From Betaproteobacteria bacterium (GTDB lineage Bacteria; Pseudomonadota; Gammaproteobacteria; Burkholderiales; Burkholderiaceae_C): DNA of 22,684 bases. Under the pieces are notes generated by a model that did no database searches, was not told the DNA's origin, and was given only the letters and a program-made list of their open reading frames with translations. Below, in pieces: positions 20,390 to 22,684 of the stretch (its first letter is position 1; each line of letters opens with the position of its first letter). The translations under genes and the position numbers were made by a program. The DNA is taken from NCBI GenBank assembly GCA_009918225.1, contig RGEP01000009.1, positions 1 to 22,684 on the forward strand, written 5' to 3'.

Positions 20390-21865
20390 GTGACCCCCAG
20401 CACCCCCACCACCACTGGCGTGGCCCAAACCCTGGCCTCCAAGATTTGGCAGCAGCACCTGGTGGCCGAATCGGGCCCCGAGCGCAGCCTGCTGCACATT
20501 GACCGTGTGTTCCTGCACGAGCGCACCGGCCCGGCCTTGCTGGCCGGACTGGCCCAGGCTGGCCGCATCCCCCGGCACCCCCAGCGCGTGATGGGCATCA
20601 CCGACCATATCGTGAGCACACGTGCAGACCGGCTGACCCATCCCGGACCGGTCTTCGGCGAGGGCTTTGTACGTGACTTCAGTGCCCTTACCCGTGCCAC
20701 CGGTATCGAATTGATTGACCTGAAAGATCAGCGCCAGGGCATCGTCCACGTGGTGTCGGCTGAGCAAGGGCTGGTCCTGCCCGGCATGACGGTGGTGTGC
20801 CCCGACAGCCACACCGGTACGCTAGGCGGCCTGGGCGCCTTGGCCTGGGGCATCGGGTCCACAGAAGGCGAACAAGCGGTGGCCACCCACACGCTGGTGC
20901 GCCGACGACCGCGCCACATTCGCGTGCAGATGGACGGCCCCTTGCCGATCGGCGTGTACGCCAAAGACCTGATGCTGGCCTTGATCGCGCGATACGGTGC
21001 ACGAGGCGGGCAAGACGCCGCGCTGGAGTTCTGCGGGTCTGCGGTATCGGACTTGGACCTTGAAGGTCGCATGACGCTGTGCAACATGGCCGTGGAGTTC
21101 GGCGCGTGGACGGGGCTGGTCGCCCCAGATGATCGAACGATTCAGTGGCTGGCGGGCCGGCCGGGTTGCCCACAAGGGACCGACTGGGACCGCGCTGCCA
21201 AAGCCTGGGCCTTGCTCGTGAGCGACGATGCGGCGCCTTGGGATGCACAACTCCAGCTCCGGGCCAGGGACCTGGAGCCTCAGGTCACCTGGGGGACCAG
21301 TGTGGACATGGGGGGGCCGCTGAGCCAAATGGTGCCGGACCCGACACGCGCGCCCGACGCGCAGACCCGGGCCGCCTGGGAGCGAGCTCTGACCTATATG
21401 GATCTGCAAGCAGGCACACCCCTCAAAGGACTGCCGATTGAAGCCGCCTTCATCGGCTCGTGCACCAACAGCCGCCTGCCCGATTTGCGGGCCGCAGCTG
21501 CCGTGCTGCGGGGGCGCAAAGTAGCGCCGGGCGTAAAGGCCTGGGTGGTGCCCGGTTCCATGCCGGTGCGCGCGGCCGCCGAAGCCGAGGGGTTGCACCG
21601 CATCTTTGAGGAAGCGGGCTTCGAATGGCGTGCCAGCGGCTGCTCGCTGTGCTTTTACGCTGGGGGCGAAGACCTGGGGCCGGCTCGGCGCATCATCAGC
21701 AGCACCAACCGCAACTTCGAGGGCCGTCAAGGCCCGGGCGTTCGCACCCATCTGGCCAGCCCAGCCACGGTGGCCGCCTCCGCGGTAGCGGGTTGCATCG
21801 CCGACCCTCGCCCCTGCCTGGCAACACAGAGAAGCATCGATCTGAGCCCAGGAGGCCGCGCGTGA
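20390..21865 (+). CDS. Aconitase-family dehydratase/isomerase large subunit (LeuC-like, divergent paralogue)
   Basis: The 491-residue protein has the LeuC layout. The three iron-sulfur ligands are Cys358 (IGSCTNSR) and Cys418/Cys421 (SGCSLC). VCPDSHTGTLGGLGALAWGIGSTEGE (136-161), EGRMTLCNMAVEFGA (225-239) and SSTNRNFEGRQGPG (about 437-450) are the other signatures. It would pair with the next gene to interconvert hydroxy-acid isomers through an unsaturated intermediate. It is about 25 residues longer than a usual LeuC. It differs at normally fixed places: Leu145 where LeuC has His in DSHTSTHGAFG, Trp240 in the usual GARAG stretch, and FYAGGEDLG after CxxC instead of LAMNPD. These suggest a substrate other than isopropylmalate. 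The start is GTG 20390. Confidence 0.85.
   Translation: MTPSTPTTTGVAQTLASKIWQQHLVAESGPERSLLHIDRVFLHERTGPALLAGLAQAGRIPRHPQRVMGITDHIVSTRADRLTHPGPVFGEGFVRDFSALTRATGIELIDLKDQRQGIVHVVSAEQGLVLPGMTVVCPDSHTGTLGGLGALAWGIGSTEGEQAVATHTLVRRRPRHIRVQMDGPLPIGVYAKDLMLALIARYGARGGQDAALEFCGSAVSDLDLEGRMTLCNMAVEFGAWTGLVAPDDRTIQWLAGRPGCPQGTDWDRAAKAWALLVSDDAAPWDAQLQLRARDLEPQVTWGTSVDMGGPLSQMVPDPTRAPDAQTRAAWERALTYMDLQAGTPLKGLPIEAAFIGSCTNSRLPDLRAAAAVLRGRKVAPGVKAWVVPGSMPVRAAAEAEGLHRIFEEAGFEWRASGCSLCFYAGGEDLGPARRIISSTNRNFEGRQGPGVRTHLASPATVAASAVAGCIADPRPCLATQRSIDLSPGGRA
21850..21855 (+). promoter_or_regulatory. Shine-Dalgarno AGGAGG for the LeuD-like gene
   Basis: A perfect AGGAGG lies inside the end of the leuC-like gene, six bases before the GTG at 21862. 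It is the strongest ribosome site in the window and sets the start of the small subunit. Confidence 0.8.
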
Positions 21866-22533
21866 GCCGTCTGCAAGCCGTCGCATCGGTCACCGGTCTG
21901 GCGGCCCCCCTGATGCGTGACAACATTGACACCGACATCATCATCCCGTCGCGCGAGATCACCTCACCTACACGCGAGGGATACGGGCCCAAACTCTTCG
22001 CGCCTTGGCGCTATCGCGAACCGGGCGGGCCTGAAGAGCCGGGTTTCATCCTGAACCGAGAGCCCTGGCGACAGGCCAAGATCCTGCTGGCAGGGCAGAA
22101 CTTTGGCTGCGGCTCGTCGCGAGAAATGGCGGTGTGGGCCTTGGCACAGTTTGGCCTGGCCTGCGTGATCGCGCCGTCCTTCGGGGCCATCTTCCGCAAC
22201 AACTGCATTCGCAATGGTCTGCTGCCGGTGACCCTAGCGCTTGAGACCGTTCGCCTTTGGGCGGACCAGGCAGCACAGTCGCCACTGTGGCTGACCGTGG
22301 ACCTGCAAACACAACAGATTGCCACTCCAGGATCGCCCCCTGTGAGCTTTGAGTTCGACGCGGAGGAACGCGAGCAGCTGCTGACAGGCCAGGACGCCAT
22401 CGACCGGGCCTGGCAACACCGTGCGGCCATCGAGGCCTTCGAAGCACGCGACCGCTTGGCGCGGCCCTGGGCCTGGCCCCTTTCCGCCGCCCCGCGGACT
22501 CCGGTGGACATCGGGGATCCAGATACCCGCTGA
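21862..22533 (+). CDS. Aconitase-family dehydratase/isomerase small subunit (LeuD-like)
   Basis: The 223-residue swivel-domain subunit partners the upstream LeuC-like protein. It shows the family NIDTDIIIPSREI near residues 23-35, WRY, the NFGCGSSRE loop that binds the substrate carboxylate, and IAPSFGAIFRNNCIRNGLLP. Compared with leucine-pathway LeuD, the loop residue after GSSRE is Met instead of the usual His. The IIP-xx-xL-xxVTRxGFG specificity loop reads SREITSPTREGYG, again pointing to a different side chain in the substrate. The GTG start overlaps the large-subunit stop (GTGA) and has an ideal Shine-Dalgarno, so equimolar coupled translation is likely. A 97-base gap with a possible promoter follows. 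Confidence 0.87.
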   Translation: MSRLQAVASVTGLAAPLMRDNIDTDIIIPSREITSPTREGYGPKLFAPWRYREPGGPEEPGFILNREPWRQAKILLAGQNFGCGSSREMAVWALAQFGLACVIAPSFGAIFRNNCIRNGLLPVTLALETVRLWADQAAQSPLWLTVDLQTQQIATPGSPPVSFEFDAEEREQLLTGQDAIDRAWQHRAAIEAFEARDRLARPWAWPLSAAPRTPVDIGDPDTR

Positions 22534-22544
22534 TGACATACCCG

Positions 22545-22579
22545 ATCAGCCACCACAGCACGAATCAGCGCGAATCAGC
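22545..22579 (+). repeat. Three phased ATCAGC direct repeats
   Basis: ATCAGC occurs at 22545-22550, 22564-22569 and 22574-22579. The last two are within an almost perfect tandem CGAATCAGCG/CGAATCAGCC. Spacings of 19 and 10 bases are close to two and one helical turns. They lie just upstream of a -10-like sequence, so they could be an activator site for the lyase gene. Confidence 0.4.
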
Positions 22580-22599
22580 CCTCCCCACCCCGGTGTGAC

Positions 22600-22605
22600 T
22601 ACACT
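22600..22605 (+). promoter_or_regulatory. Possible -10 element (TACACT) for the lyase gene
   Basis: TACACT is 25 bases upstream of the ATG at 22631. The same hexamer is used in the candidate promoter at 10407-10412. No -35 hexamer is found, which would fit an activator-dependent promoter. Confidence 0.35.
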
Positions 22606-22630
22606 GCGCCCGCAACCGCCCAACCCCACC

Positions 22631-22684
22631 ATGGATCAGGTTCTCATCAGTGAAGTGGGCCCGCGAGATGGCCTGCAAAGCGTG
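22631..22684 (+). CDS. Hydroxymethylglutaryl-CoA lyase-like protein, N-terminal fragment
   Basis: An ATG opens a frame of 18 codons to the right edge, reading VLISEVGPRDGLQSV after the first residues. EVGPRDGLQ is the first strand and metal/substrate loop of the HMG-CoA lyase branch of the DRE-TIM metallolyase superfamily. Isopropylmalate and citramalate synthases have DG(E/T)Q here instead of DGLQ. A lyase splitting a 3-hydroxy-3-methyl-acyl-CoA (HMG-CoA or similar) is expected. Only the first 18 residues are present, so true MvaB cannot be told from relatives with other substrates. It lies downstream of the LeuCD-like pair on the same strand. Confidence 0.75.
   Translation, partial: MDQVLISEVGPRDGLQSV

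Overview
The window is about 22.7 kb of GC-rich, densely coding bacterial chromosome. Gene content and neighbourhoods point to a betaproteobacterium of the order Burkholderiales (Comamonadaceae or Sphaerotilaceae type). The evidence is parE-parC with a trailing glutathione S-transferase gene, an SAM methyltransferase-dapA-bamC run, alaS-coaBC-dut in a row, a small Ala/Pro lipoprotein gene, and frequent GTG/TTG starts with 4-bp stop/start overlaps. I see no rRNA, tRNA, insertion sequence, phage gene or CRISPR array. No stretch longer than about 170 bases lacks a gene.

Layout. 1-646 (+): the tail of a RidA-family gene and dsbB (disulfide bond formation). 624-5692 (-): parE, parC and a GST-like gene, read leftward as a probable operon that runs tail-to-tail into dsbB. 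5755-9978 (+): an MFS transporter, a 39-residue membrane mini-ORF, an SAM methyltransferase, dapA (lysine/diaminopimelate synthesis) and bamC (outer membrane assembly lipoprotein), ending at a strong bidirectional terminator. 10064-11619 (-): a tiny Ala/Pro lipoprotein and a RoxA/YcfD-like JmjC oxygenase, the latter divergent from a SlyD-like FKBP prolyl isomerase (11653-12192, +). 12276-16722 (-): alaS, coaBC and dut, linking tRNA charging, coenzyme A synthesis and dUTP clearance. 16875-19168 (+): a succinate-semialdehyde dehydrogenase (gabD) overlapping a secreted protein with a formylglycine-generating-enzyme fold that lacks the catalytic cysteine pair. 19201-20262 (-): a tartrate/D-malate dehydrogenase. 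20390 to the right edge (+): a LeuC-like/LeuD-like aconitase-family pair, then the first 18 codons of a 3-hydroxy-3-methylglutaryl-CoA-lyase-like gene.

Most of the window is conserved housekeeping sequence. The part most likely to be an incompletely described system is the right end. There, a divergent isopropylmalate-isomerase-type pair, a decarboxylating beta-hydroxyacid dehydrogenase and a DRE-TIM lyase together look like a catabolic branched C4-C6 hydroxy-acid module rather than ordinary leucine synthesis. Its substrate cannot be read from sequence alone. Smaller points of interest are the cysteine-less FGE-like protein, the mini-ORF coupled to the MFS gene, apparent leaderless divergent promoters at parE/MFS, and phased ATCAGC repeats before the lyase gene.
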